This document shows positions 1 through 10,300 of a stretch of 64,000 nt of DNA, one piece after another. Under the pieces are notes generated by a model. That model was not told the origin of the DNA and did no database searches. It worked only from the letters and a program-made list of their open reading frames with translations. The first letter of the stretch is position 1. Each line of letters opens with the position of its first letter. The position numbers were made by a program, and so were the translations under genes. This DNA comes from Belliella aquatica (GTDB lineage: Bacteria; Bacteroidota; Bacteroidia; Cytophagales; Cyclobacteriaceae), in NCBI RefSeq assembly GCF_014637795.1, contig NZ_BMFD01000003.1, forward strand, positions 85,754 to 149,753, read 5' to 3'.

Positions 1-2
1 TG

Positions 3-1832
3 CGCATGAGTGTTAATGGAGCCATTTCTAGTCAGGTATCCTCGTTTAGCAAGAGCATTGAGGCATTTGATTATTCTTCAAGGCTAAATAGAATTGCCTA
101 TTCTTACCGAGATGGTAATCAAAGTTATCTTGTAGTCGAACCTTATTCTAATACAGATCAGTTTACACCAAGTATTCCGAGGATTCAGCTGCAGCAGGCT
201 AAGGTGCTAAATGAACGGATTACTAATCGAAGATTAGAGCAACAAGAAACGAGAGTCGAACCTCGGGAAGCAAGATCTACAGCTGTTCCAAAAGTGGAGG
301 AGGTTAAAAGAGACACCACTCTAAATGTCAATATTGAAAATCTTCTTATTGGAGGCAATCAATCCCAAACAAGTAATAGCCCAGTAAGGTCTAATGCAGC
401 TATTCCTCAGCAAAATTCTAGCGATACAATTCCTCCTGTTGGAAATTTAACAGGAAGTATCAATACAGATAGACTTAGATTCCAAAGAAGGGGAGGTTTA
501 GATACTGAAAATTATACTTTTGATACCATTCCAATTGTTACCCAACAAAGCAATGCGCTATCACAGATACAATCGAGAAATAATATTTTGGATAAGTTCA
601 GGAGTCAAAGTATGAAAAGACTCGTGACAGGACCACAAAGGATGACGCCTCAATTTATTACAAGCAGCTTAAAGACAACATTTGTTGTAGATCCGCTTCG
701 AGGATTTGGTGTTAGTCTGAATGGTAAAATGTCCGATTTGCTAGAAAATCATTTGTTTGAAGGGGGAGTTATGACGACTCTTGATTTTAGATCAGGTAGT
801 GATATATTCTTTGACTATCAATACCTCAAGCAAAGAGTGGATCTAAGAGGTAGGTTTGATAGGAGATCAATTCAAGTGTCTGAAGGAGATTTAACTTTCC
901 AAAAATATGTTTTAACAAAAGCTGAGTTAGGTTTTTCATATCCTTTCAATGTGCATAGCCGAGTAATGGCGGCTCCATTCTTTGCCAAAAGTCAATATTT
1001 CAATCTTAATCCTGACTCAATCCTAAGAGGTGTTGTTCCAGATCAGAATAGATTTGACGTCAACTATGCAGGTGCAAAAGTTGAGTTTGTTGTGGACAAG
1101 ACCCAGCAGCTTGGACTTTATATGCAAGAAGGATTGAAAGGTAAATTAGGTGCTGTTCATTACCAAGGAATGAATAATGGTGAAAGATCCTTTACTAACG
1201 CATATTTGGATTTAAGAAATTATCAGAAAATTCATAAGAATATCACTTTTGCCACGAGGTTATTTGCAGGGACGTTCTTTGGTAAAAACCCTCAATCTTA
1301 TCTTGTTGGAGGAATGGACAACTGGCTGTTCAATCAGTTTTATAGACCTCCAACCAATAGGCCAGAAGCATCACCAGTGAGAAATGCAGGAGGAGTTGAA
1401 AATTCAAACATACTTTTCGCCGAATTTGTAGACCTAAGAGGATATAACTATGACGAGATTCGAGGAAGGAATGTAATTACCTTTTCTTCTGAATTAAGAA
1501 TACCACTTTTCTCTTATTTGTCAAGAGGAAATATCACCTCCAATTTCATCAAGAACTTCCAATTGGTAGCTTTCTATGATATAGGGACATCTTGGAATGA
1601 ATCTCCGCCATGGGAACGTGTGAACGATCAGAACACTGAGGTGATAGATACTGAAGGTTCTCCTTTCTTGATTACGCTTAATAATTTCAATAACCCATGG
1701 CTACAAAGTTATGGTGCGGGGGTTAGAACAGTTCTATTGAATTATTATGTAAAGTTCGATTTGGCTCGTCCTATAAGGAATTATGAGGCAGATGATCTTA
1801 AATTTTATGTTACCTTAGGGTACAATTTCTAA
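3..1832 (+). CDS. Outer-membrane beta-barrel protein (surface-antigen/BamA-like C-terminal part), 5' truncated by window edge
   Basis: The reading frame is open to the left edge, so the first Met at base 6 is probably internal and the N-terminus lies outside the window. The first ~50 residues look like the last blade of a TolB/WD40-type propeller. A low-complexity linker rich in Gln, Asn and Arg follows (about 60-210). From about residue 215 to the end there are alternating aromatic strands typical of a 16-strand outer-membrane barrel, with an R-G-Y motif near 478 and a final Phe, the usual barrel terminus. Bacteroidota have proteins that fuse a propeller to such a barrel; the role (assembly, transport or anchoring) is unknown. 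It lies 15 bp upstream of yicC, so the two are probably co-transcribed. Barrel call fairly sure, exact family not. Confidence 0.7.
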   Translation, partial: RMSVNGAISSQVSSFSKSIEAFDYSSRLNRIAYSYRDGNQSYLVVEPYSNTDQFTPSIPRIQLQQAKVLNERITNRRLEQQETRVEPREARSTAVPKVEEVKRDTTLNVNIENLLIGGNQSQTSNSPVRSNAAIPQQNSSDTIPPVGNLTGSINTDRLRFQRRGGLDTENYTFDTIPIVTQQSNALSQIQSRNNILDKFRSQSMKRLVTGPQRMTPQFITSSLKTTFVVDPLRGFGVSLNGKMSDLLENHLFEGGVMTTLDFRSGSDIFFDYQYLKQRVDLRGRFDRRSIQVSEGDLTFQKYVLTKAELGFSYPFNVHSRVMAAPFFAKSQYFNLNPDSILRGVVPDQNRFDVNYAGAKVEFVVDKTQQLGLYMQEGLKGKLGAVHYQGMNNGERSFTNAYLDLRNYQKIHKNITFATRLFAGTFFGKNPQSYLVGGMDNWLFNQFYRPPTNRPEASPVRNAGGVENSNILFAEFVDLRGYNYDEIRGRNVITFSSELRIPLFSYLSRGNITSNFIKNFQLVAFYDIGTSWNESPPWERVNDQNTEVIDTEGSPFLITLNNFNNPWLQSYGAGVRTVLLNYYVKFDLARPIRNYEADDLKFYVTLGYNF

Positions 1833-1847
1833 TCAATATCAATTCCT

Positions 1848-2726
1848 ATGATTAAATCAATGACAGGCTATGGTTTAGCCAGTTTTGAAGATGATGCTTT
1901 TATAATAAGTGTAGAAGTAAAAACGCTCAATTCTAAATTTCTCGACCTTTCCATTAGAAGTCCAAAACAATTTTCAGATAAAGAGTCAGAAATCCGAAAC
2001 ATGGTAAATGCTGTACTTGAAAGAGGTAAAGTAAACATTTCTATAGATTTTTCAGGGAAGTCTGGAGAAGAACTTCCTGTTGGTTTTAATGTGACTCTCT
2101 TTTCTAGCTATTATCATAAATATTTGGAAATGGCCGAATTGGTTGGAGCTGACACTAAGGATTTATTTAAGGTAGCACTTCAATCTCCAAGTGTCATGAC
2201 TCAAGCAACAGAGAAATCATCTGCTTCTGATGAATGGGAAGTAGTAAAGAAGTACGTACAAGAAGCATTGGTCAATTGTGATGCTTTCAGATCCGATGAA
2301 GGGAACGTGCTTGAAGAGAAATTCAATGAAAACCTGACTATCTTAAGATCTGGTCTTACAAGTATTACCAAAGAAGATCCGATTCGAAAAGATAGAATCA
2401 GACAACGCATCAGAAACAATTTCAAAGATTGGTTAGAAGAGAATGATTTCGATAAAAATCGCTTTGAGCAAGAGTTAATTTACTACTTTGAAAAGGTTGA
2501 TATCACAGAAGAAATTGTAAGGTTAAAAACGCATTTAGATTATTTTGAAAAGAATCTAAGAGAAGGTACCAATCAAGGAAAAAAACTTGGCTTCATCAGT
2601 CAAGAAATTGGAAGAGAGATTAACACAATTGGTTCTAAAGCAAATGATGCTAGTATCCAAAAGCATGTAATCATCATGAAAGATGAGCTAGAGAAAATAA
2701 AAGAACAGGCTCTGAATATTATCTAA
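1848..2726 (+). CDS. yicC: YicC/YloC family endoribonuclease
   Basis: A 292-residue protein that starts with the signature MIKSMTGYG of the YicC family and ends in the conserved DUF1732-like helical region (EIGREINTIGSKANDA near 251-266). Family members are cytoplasmic oligomeric endoribonucleases that take part in RNA turnover; E. coli YicC degrades the small RNA RyhB. Length is normal for the family (~290). It follows the barrel gene by 15 bp and is closed by a strong hairpin terminator shared with the convergent TonB-like gene. In many Bacteroidota a guanylate kinase gene follows yicC, but not here. No oddities in the protein. Confidence 0.93.
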   Translation: MIKSMTGYGLASFEDDAFIISVEVKTLNSKFLDLSIRSPKQFSDKESEIRNMVNAVLERGKVNISIDFSGKSGEELPVGFNVTLFSSYYHKYLEMAELVGADTKDLFKVALQSPSVMTQATEKSSASDEWEVVKKYVQEALVNCDAFRSDEGNVLEEKFNENLTILRSGLTSITKEDPIRKDRIRQRIRNNFKDWLEENDFDKNRFEQELIYYFEKVDITEEIVRLKTHLDYFEKNLREGTNQGKKLGFISQEIGREINTIGSKANDASIQKHVIIMKDELEKIKEQALNII

Positions 2727-2751
2727 TTTTTAACATTTACAATTTGAAACA

Positions 2752-2787
2752 AAAAAAGCCTGCTAATTTTCGTTAGCAGGCTTTTTT
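2752..2787. terminator. Bidirectional Rho-independent terminator between yicC and the TonB-like gene
   Basis: A perfect 15-bp stem (bases 2752-2766 pairing with 2773-2787) around a 6-nt loop, with an A-run on the left and a T-run on the right. It can therefore end transcripts from both convergent genes. Confidence 0.92.
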
Positions 2788-2816
2788 ATATTTAATTATA
2801 GAATTGTAGTTCTATA

Positions 2817-3491
2817 TTAACCTAATTTAAATCGAATTGGTAGTCTCATTCTTACTCTTACAGGTCTACCTCTTTGCTTTCCAGGTTCCCATTTAGGAGC
2901 AGCTTTTACTACACGAAGGGCTTCTTCATCACAACCTCCGCCAATTCCTCTTAGAACGTCAACATCTTGTATACTTCCATCTGTATTTACTACAAAGACT
3001 ACATATACAGTACCTTCAATCCCCATTCTTCTTGCTTGAGTTGGATATTTAAGATTGTTACTTAAATATTTATTCCAACCTTCCATTCCTCCTGGAGGAT
3101 TTGGAGCATTTTCAACAACGTCAAAAATCGTTTCCGCTTTTTCCTCAACTGGTGCATCTGAAATTACGATCTCTTTGATGACCGTTTCTTCTTTTACATC
3201 TACATCAAAGTTAACTTCAATTTTTTCTTCAATTTCAATTTCATCAGGTATTTCCTGAATAATTGGTTGCTCCACTGGTGGTGGTGGTGGTGGTGGTTGT
3301 TCAGTGATGGGAATATCCAATAGTTCTTCGAAATCATCGGACACCTGTCCTAAGTCCTTCAAATTTCTGTCATCAAATGACTTGTATTCGAAAGCAAATA
3401 GAACTAGACCAACACTTACAAGCAGACCCAAATTCAGGAACATGCCTGATCTCTTTGTCAAGTCAGCTTCTGGCGTTTTTTTAGCTTCCAT
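2817..3491 (-). CDS. TonB family energy-transducing protein
   Basis: A 224-residue inner-membrane protein with the TonB plan: short cytoplasmic N-terminus, one membrane anchor near residues 19-34, a periplasmic linker with a proline run (six Pro, about 66-71) and acidic repeats, and a C-terminal TonB domain (~135-224) carrying Y-P-x-x-A-R-R-M-G-I-E-G and the ending RLPIRFKLG. Such proteins transmit proton-motive force to TonB-dependent receptors; two receptors of this kind lie elsewhere in the window, but Bacteroidota have several TonB paralogs and the pairing is unknown. Last gene of the long minus-strand block, ~70 bp after the VanZ gene, so it may have its own promoter. ATG start. Confidence 0.9.
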   Translation of the reverse strand: MEAKKTPEADLTKRSGMFLNLGLLVSVGLVLFAFEYKSFDDRNLKDLGQVSDDFEELLDIPITEQPPPPPPPVEQPIIQEIPDEIEIEEKIEVNFDVDVKEETVIKEIVISDAPVEEKAETIFDVVENAPNPPGGMEGWNKYLSNNLKYPTQARRMGIEGTVYVVFVVNTDGSIQDVDVLRGIGGGCDEEALRVVKAAPKWEPGKQRGRPVRVRMRLPIRFKLG

Positions 3492-3562
3492 GGTTGTTTA
3501 ATTTTATAAAGGTTATAATTTATTCCAGTTTGGAGATAACAATTCTAGCTATTTATTTTTAC

Positions 3563-3949
3563 TTATACAAGTTTAGATTTCCTCTTGTATAAAATATAAA
3601 AACAAATTATTCCAACGGCTCCTCCAAGTGTATTTGCGGCAATGTCATAATAGTCAAATGAACGATTAGGAACGTGTCGCTGCAAATACTCAACTAATGT
3701 AGCAATAAATATCCCAAAAACTAAATAAATAGTAATTATTTTTTCTTTTATTTTATTTTGAGACACATTTGCTACTCTTAGCCATAATAATATTAGGACA
3801 AAAAACAGACCAAAGTGTATTATTTTGTCCTTAAATGGGAAAGGTGGTGTTGAAGGAAAATTATCTCCTGGACTTAACATGGCTATTAGCAAAAGCAGAA
3901 GCCATATTAAGGCAGGAATTAATCTGAATTTTAAAATTTTATCAAGCAC
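3563..3949 (-). CDS. VanZ-like family membrane protein
   Basis: A 128-residue integral membrane protein with about four hydrophobic segments and the VanZ-family pattern: DKIIHFGLF near 41-49, a membrane segment, then [20 protein letters not shown] near 84-103 followed by AANTLGG. VanZ-like proteins are small membrane proteins of unclear molecular role, some affecting teicoplanin or phosphate-ester resistance in other phyla; function here is unknown. The start is GTG and overlaps the 3' end of gcvH by 8 bp, so translation is probably coupled. No nearby ATG gives a full first helix. Confidence 0.82.
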   Translation of the reverse strand: MLDKILKFRLIPALIWLLLLLIAMLSPGDNFPSTPPFPFKDKIIHFGLFFVLILLWLRVANVSQNKIKEKIITIYLVFGIFIATLVEYLQRHVPNRSFDYYDIAANTLGGAVGIICFYILYKRKSKLV

Positions 3950-4319
3950 CTACTAATTCAGCGTAAGCATCTGCTGAAAGTAATTCAGCAGGAAGATTGC
4001 CTGAGAATTTTATTTTGATCATCCAACCTGCACCGTATGGGTCTTCATTGACAACTTCAGGGGCTGATTCAAGCTCTTCGTTAAACTCTATGATTTCACC
4101 TTCTAATGGCATAAATAAGTCTGATACTGTTTTTACAGCTTCCACAGTCCCAAAAACATCACCAAATGCGATCGTTTCACCAACTGTCTCGACTTCAACA
4201 TAAACAATGTCTCCAAGCTCTCTTTGGGCAAATTCAGTAATTCCAATTGTTGCGATGTCTCCATCGATTTTAACCCACTCGTGGTCATTCGTGTACTTGA
4301 GTTCTTTAGGGAAATTCAT
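3942..4319 (-). CDS. gcvH: Glycine cleavage system H protein
   Basis: A 125-residue lipoyl-carrier protein. The lipoyl-lysine is K63 in the hairpin V-E-A-V-K-T-V-S-D, with the usual flanks H-E-W near 13-15 and D-P-Y-G-A-G-W-M near the C-terminus. It shuttles the aminomethyl intermediate between the P, T and L proteins of the glycine cleavage complex. The P and T genes are not in this window, as is common in Bacteroidota. ATG start; a -7 box TATTTTTG lies 20-27 bp upstream, in the gap after sprA, which suggests transcription independent of sprA as well as possible read-through. Confidence 0.97.
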   Translation of the reverse strand: MNFPKELKYTNDHEWVKIDGDIATIGITEFAQRELGDIVYVEVETVGETIAFGDVFGTVEAVKTVSDLFMPLEGEIIEFNEELESAPEVVNEDPYGAGWMIKIKFSGNLPAELLSADAYAELVGA

Positions 4320-4338
4320 ATAATTTTTTTTTGATAGT

Positions 4339-4346
4339 CAAAAATA
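4339..4346 (-). promoter_or_regulatory. Candidate Bacteroidota promoter -7 element of gcvH
   Basis: On the minus strand this reads TATTTTTG, an exact match to the Bacteroidota sigma-A -7 consensus TAnnTTTG, about 20 bp upstream of the gcvH ATG and downstream of the sprA stop. No good -33 TTTG box sits at standard spacing, so confidence is moderate. Confidence 0.42.
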
Positions 4347-4370
4347 CAAGGAATACTCAAATGATAAAAT

Positions 4371-7300
4371 CTATTGCGCTAAATTAAATCTTAATTGTCC
4401 TCCAAAGGCTGTTGAGCTTCGTCTAAAAGCAGTCGTCACTCTTGGGTCATTGATCGTTCTGTCAAAATAGATGGTGATATTTAGATTTTGATTGATGACG
4501 TAGCCGACAGTAGGTCGAATCTGAATATTTAAATTTCCATTGGTCACAGTGCTTCCCTCTTCAATTTTTCGTTGAACTTGTCTTGTATCTACTACTCGGG
4601 TATTTACTCTTATTTGCAAATCATTATTCAAAACCTCTTGTCTTCCTTGAATTTTAAAAGGGATTTTTACTCCTGATTTTGTGTAGCCGAGGTCAAACCC
4701 AAAATCTCTGCTTCTTTGCTCGGTTACCTGTGCATTCGAAAAATTCAATCCTAGGTTCCTTTCTGTATTGTACTCCATAGAGATATTTAGCCTGTCTTTG
4801 GTCAAGAAATTCACACCAACTAAAGGAGAGAATCTCTCTGTAAGAATAACTTGATTCAAGATGAAGATTGGGATGTATTGGCCAAACTCATTCGTTAGAC
4901 TTGCCCCAGGAATATCTTGGATAGTATTAAATAGTTCTAGCCCATCTTGATATAGAAGTGAATTTGAGAAATTGCTTACTTCGTAGGTAGACGAGTACCC
5001 ATGGGTAATATTGATACTTGAGAAATATTCTTTTAATGCAGGGATTTGTGTAAGTCCTTTGAAGTCTAGTCTCCAATTCGGTAGGGGGAATCTAGGGAAT
5101 GGATTCAAATCCATAGTGGCTGGATCTTTACCTCCATAAGCTGCTAAAAATGCTAAACCTAGCACATCTTGACCATTTTGTGAATATTCTCCTCCAGGAT
5201 TAGCTGCATTTAGCCTAGATTGTATAATTCCCCTATAGCTCTCAAAATTATTAAATAGGGGAGAGTTGTTGTTTTGATCATCCCTGGCAAAAGTAGTTCT
5301 GATCATTGAATATGTAATGCTATAACCACCCATTCTATTGGGGCTAATTGGGCTATACTGACCAGGAATGTCGGCAGAGTTTCTAAATATTTCACTATAC
5401 TGCCCAGTCTCTCGTTTCCTAGCTTCAAAAGTGATTCGGAAATCTCTAAACGGCTCAGCAATACCCGAGACTTGTAGATTTTTGGTTTGGTTCTGACTAA
5501 ACTGCTGAGTAAGCTCTGCACTTGGTGCCATCAACCCATTATTCGCTAGATTAAATCTGACATCTGGATTTTGACTACCAAGAATAAACCCGAAGCCAGG
5601 ATTTAAAAAGCTTCTATCAAGACCCAAAAGTCCTGTATTTTCCATATATCCAGGTAAATATGTTCCTTCAATAATCGAGTATCTGAAATTGATATCCTTG
5701 ATCATTGTTGCAAATTTCAAGAGTTTATTGGTAAATGGGGTTCCAATAGTGTCTTCTGCATTCACAGAAGGTCTTCCAGGAATTGATGGTCTTTTTGGGG
5801 CTGTCAGGGCTTTGTATTTTGCACTTTTGTTGTAAAGTTTTACAAAATCAAATTTACCAGTAAAAGTCCTGTCTCTAGTGTTTTGAATTACATTCCCTAA
5901 GGTATCTCGCTGACCTATAGCTCCTGTCATCCAAGTATAATCGGCAGCATATCTTATATCCGTACTGACCCAATCTAACATTGGAATTTTGCTAAAAGGA
6001 ATTTTGTAATTCACATCCACACGGTGATTGTAATTGGTCGTTCTACCTAAGTTTCTGATGTTATTTCTGATCGAATCTAATTTCGCATCTGTATCGATTT
6101 CACCTTCAGGTTCATCGACAACAGCTAAGATTCTACTCGTAAAATCAACACGTAGGTTTTTTGTCAAATCCCAATTTACATTGTAAAATCTATTTATGAA
6201 GAAGCTCTTTTGGTAGAAAGGATCAACTCCATCCGTGGTAAGCTGATCATTTCTATATTGTGTACGCATAAATCTCCTATCCATATCAATCCTTGCTGAT
6301 ACAGAAGTAGGTACAAAGTTGATATTGAAATCTTTTAATAATTTCCCATAGGATCCGCTTAAAAATTCTGAAGATTTGAAGGGTTCAAAAACCACTGGTT
6401 TTGGCGAATAGTTGTATGCAATATTCCCTACATAAGTTTCGAAATTGTAGGATTCAGTGTTGATATTACTTTGCTGAACTGATCCGTAAGCGTAAGAGAG
6501 AGAGAAATTACTTATATCGTATACTCTAGATGTCTCTTTATTTGGATTTTTGTTTTTCCGGACATTGGTGAAGCCAATATTTCTTCTTTTGATTTGATCT
6601 AAAACTTGTGATCTATAAAGATCTCGTTCTGCATCCGTGTTGAATTTACCAAGAGCAATTTCGAAAGGTACATCGGGATTGAGCGGGTCGAATTCAGGCC
6701 GTGTACTCGAATTTTCCAAACTTACATACATTGGAATACTCACATTTAATGCCTCCGGAAGTATTTTCTCTACAGCTACGTTTGCTGAGATGTCATATTG
6801 AGTGGTAGATTGTCTAGCTCTTTGGGTAAGACGTGTCTCTAGTCCTCCAAAACCTATGGTGTTGTGTCTGATTGAAGTTGAAATCGTAGCTAAATCAGCA
6901 ATTTTCATATTTAAGATCGCATTGGCAGCCCAACCTGCTGATTCATTAAAGCCTGTTGCGCGGAGCTCGTTGGCCCATACACAGACTGATTTTGATGCTG
7001 AACCTGTTTCCCCAGGGTTTCTTACACCAAGCATCATTCCTTGAACCATGCTGAGTTCAGGTCTTCCGACTACAGTGACTTTGTACTGTCTGACATCTTG
7101 AGTGAATGCAAGATTCAAAGGGACTTGTTGATTGTCTCTAGCTACTTTTACCCCAACTATTTCAGCGATAGAGATATCAATTTCGTTTTCTAAGGGCCAA
7201 ATTTGCCTTGGGTCTCTTGTACCTTTAGGCGTAATCAATAGTGGCACTTCAATTTCATAGTAATTATCTGTATAGTCTGTTCCCAACCTTAGGAATGCTG

Positions 7301-10300
7301 TCAACTCGCCATCTTGTGCATCTTCACTATCCGCATGGAAGAACATTTTTAATCTTCCAAATTGCACTAAATCTTGCCTGGTGTTTTTGAAAACGGCTCT
7401 GGCATCTCTTGCTTGAAGGTCATCAACACAAAGGCGAAGTGACTGTTCGTTTAGTTGTCGCTCCACTGTCGATAAATTATCTCTATCTCTTGTGATTCCT
7501 GGAGGAAGGACATAAGGACTCTGAGTTGGACTTCCTTGACTATTTTCTTCGATGTTGACTACACCCACCGTAAGGTTTGAATTGTCAGGCTCTGGAATTT
7601 CAAAGAATCCTCTTTCAAACAAAGACTCTTGAAAAACCCTCCATTGAGAGCCAACTAACCTGAAGTTAGCCATTCTCATAACCACTGGCTGCTCAAAATC
7701 TGTCAAGTAGGTTCTCATAAACCTAATGGATTTGAAGCCTGAAATATCACCTTCAACTCGATCTGGTGTTCTTACAGGAATTCTAAAAAGATACCAATCT
7801 ACCTCATCTCCACTTTGGGTGCTAGTGACTTTATCAACAATATAATTGCGACCAACCTCTAATTGTCCAGGTCTTAAGTCCAATTCATATTCATAATAAC
7901 TCTCCAATTCATTGATGGTGTTGTCATTATTCAAATCTTCATTATTAGGCAAATTTGAGCCAGATGGAGTGTAGGGTAGGTTTTGATTTGCAGTGATAGG
8001 CGTATTGCCCTCCATACCGTTGAACTTTTTATATCGTTCAAGAATTTTTACGTTATTTTGATCAAAATTCTCATTAAGATAGTATTGAAAATTATCTTCA
8101 GAAGGATCTTGTAATATTCTGTTTAGAGCAGTTGGGTTTACATTAAGTCTGTTAATAAATCTATCTCGAAAGTAATCTGCTTCCTCTTCACTTTTTAGTC
8201 CATCTAAGCCTACATCTTGATTGACTCTAGCTTCTGCAGAATTATCAAATGCCGGAATTAAGAATTGCTCTCTTGTAATTCTTCCCCATTCTGTGGTTGC
8301 AGTTGCTGATGGATCACCATCTGATGGAAGCCCATTTTCAAAACCATGCCTTCCGTCTTTGAGTAAATCTTCAGAAACATCTCCAAGGTTAATTCTTAAT
8401 TTACCACCTGTTGTATTATTTTCATTAAAGATTCCGTCTAACACTCGCCCATTTTCTCCTTGGATAAATGGATCGAGAAGCCAAAATTCAATGTATTCGA
8501 TATTTGTTCGGTCAAAATCCACCTCTGTCGTAATTGCTCGAGTTACACCTCCATAGTTGTTTCTTGGATTGGGTAGCAATCCTTCATTAGTAAGGTTTGG
8601 ATTGTAGTTATACATCCCTCTTTCACTCGGGAAATAGGCCATTTCGAATAGAGGTTCAGGGACAATAATCACATCACGATCTCTTCTAGGGAAGATTTCT
8701 TGCGGAATAACTCTTCTTACGTAGTGGTTTTGACGGTCTTCTCGTGTGATGTTTGAAGGTACTCCAGGCCCTGATTCTCTATAGAAAATATTATCTATAT
8801 TATACCAAGCGACTTTTGCTCTTCGGTAAGCATTACCTAAGCGATCTTCGGTCATATTGCTTTGATCGAAAGCATCGTCTTCGGTTTTTGGAGTAGAAGC
8901 AAGGTGCCAATTTTGTGCTGCTGCACCTCCAAGATTAAAAGGAGTTATTGCTGACTCGAAATCATCAATGTATGCGGCTTGTTCTCCATTTACTCTGTTT
9001 GAAGTACCGGGGATAAGTTGGGCAAATTCACCACTAAACTGCACCAAGGAAGTTTCCTTTGTATTTGTGAAGGGTAATGCATCAGCAAGTTTTGTAAGAA
9101 ATCTAGATTCATCACTGAAGTTTGCATCTAGTCCCCACATGCTATTTCTCAAAGTTTCACTACCGGCTGCAATTCTGGTGATGTTCGGCCTTTCATTGAG
9201 GTATAAATAAGTAGCACCTAAATTAAACTTGTCACTGAAGATATAATCGAGCCTCGTTCCTAACAAACTTCTTGTCTGGAAAGACACTAAATCAGCTTTT
9301 TCAAAACTGATATTAATCCTTTTTCCCGATTGAAGAATCCCTTCATTGATGATATTTAAGCGCCCAATATTATAGTCAATTGTGAAGTCTACACCTTCGG
9401 TCAAAGGGATATTTCCAGCCATGACAATAACTGAACCTGGTGAGATATTCAAACCAGGCAACATGATTTCTGACGCGGATCCAGCTGTCAATCTACCACG
9501 AATAAAATATTTGTTTAGTCTCGTGACTAGCTCTGCATCTGCTTGAGTTGTCCTGTAAAGTGTGTCATAAACAAACTTATCTACCAAAGCAGCTTCATTG
9601 GGTAAAAAGAGATTTTTAAGCGTTTTTCCAAAGGGCTCCAGAACAGGAAAAACGATCATCCCCCGATCTGGGAAAATTGTAATACCTGGAATAAAATCAA
9701 AATTACCATCTGGAGAAGGGTCATTTTGAGGATTCAAATTGTCCAGTCCAGTAAGTCTAATCAAAGGTCTATTTTTAAGGTTTTCACCTTCTAGTAAGCT
9801 AGGATTGTCTAGGCCTGTCCGATCATCTCTATAAATTACTTGAAGCTGAAATCCGTCTTTTTGAATTTGGTTTGCATTGAGGTTATAGACGTTTTTCATC
9901 ATCAAATCCCAAGTGGGGATTCTTGTATTGATTCGAGCTGGTCTCAACATTTTCATGAAGATAATCTCGTCTTCTGGTCTATTTTGATAATCTTCGGAAA
10001 GCTCTCCCACCTTATAAACATTCCCATTGAAGGTATATTCATAAGAAACAGCTAATACTTCATCATTCTGCAGCTTTCTTGACAAAGAGATATACCCCAA
10101 TTCTCTATTGAAGATAAATTCTGTTGGTGATAATTTTCTTGCACCATTAATTTGTTCAAAATCTGCCCCCCTTGTAAGGTTGAGGTTGGCTTCTATTGCA
10201 CCAGAACCTGTATCAAATGGTCTAAAGGCAGGGTTGCTAGAAAGATTGCTGAAAAGTAAGTTTGATCCGTTTGCCGCTGGAGCACCAGGCGTACCAGTTC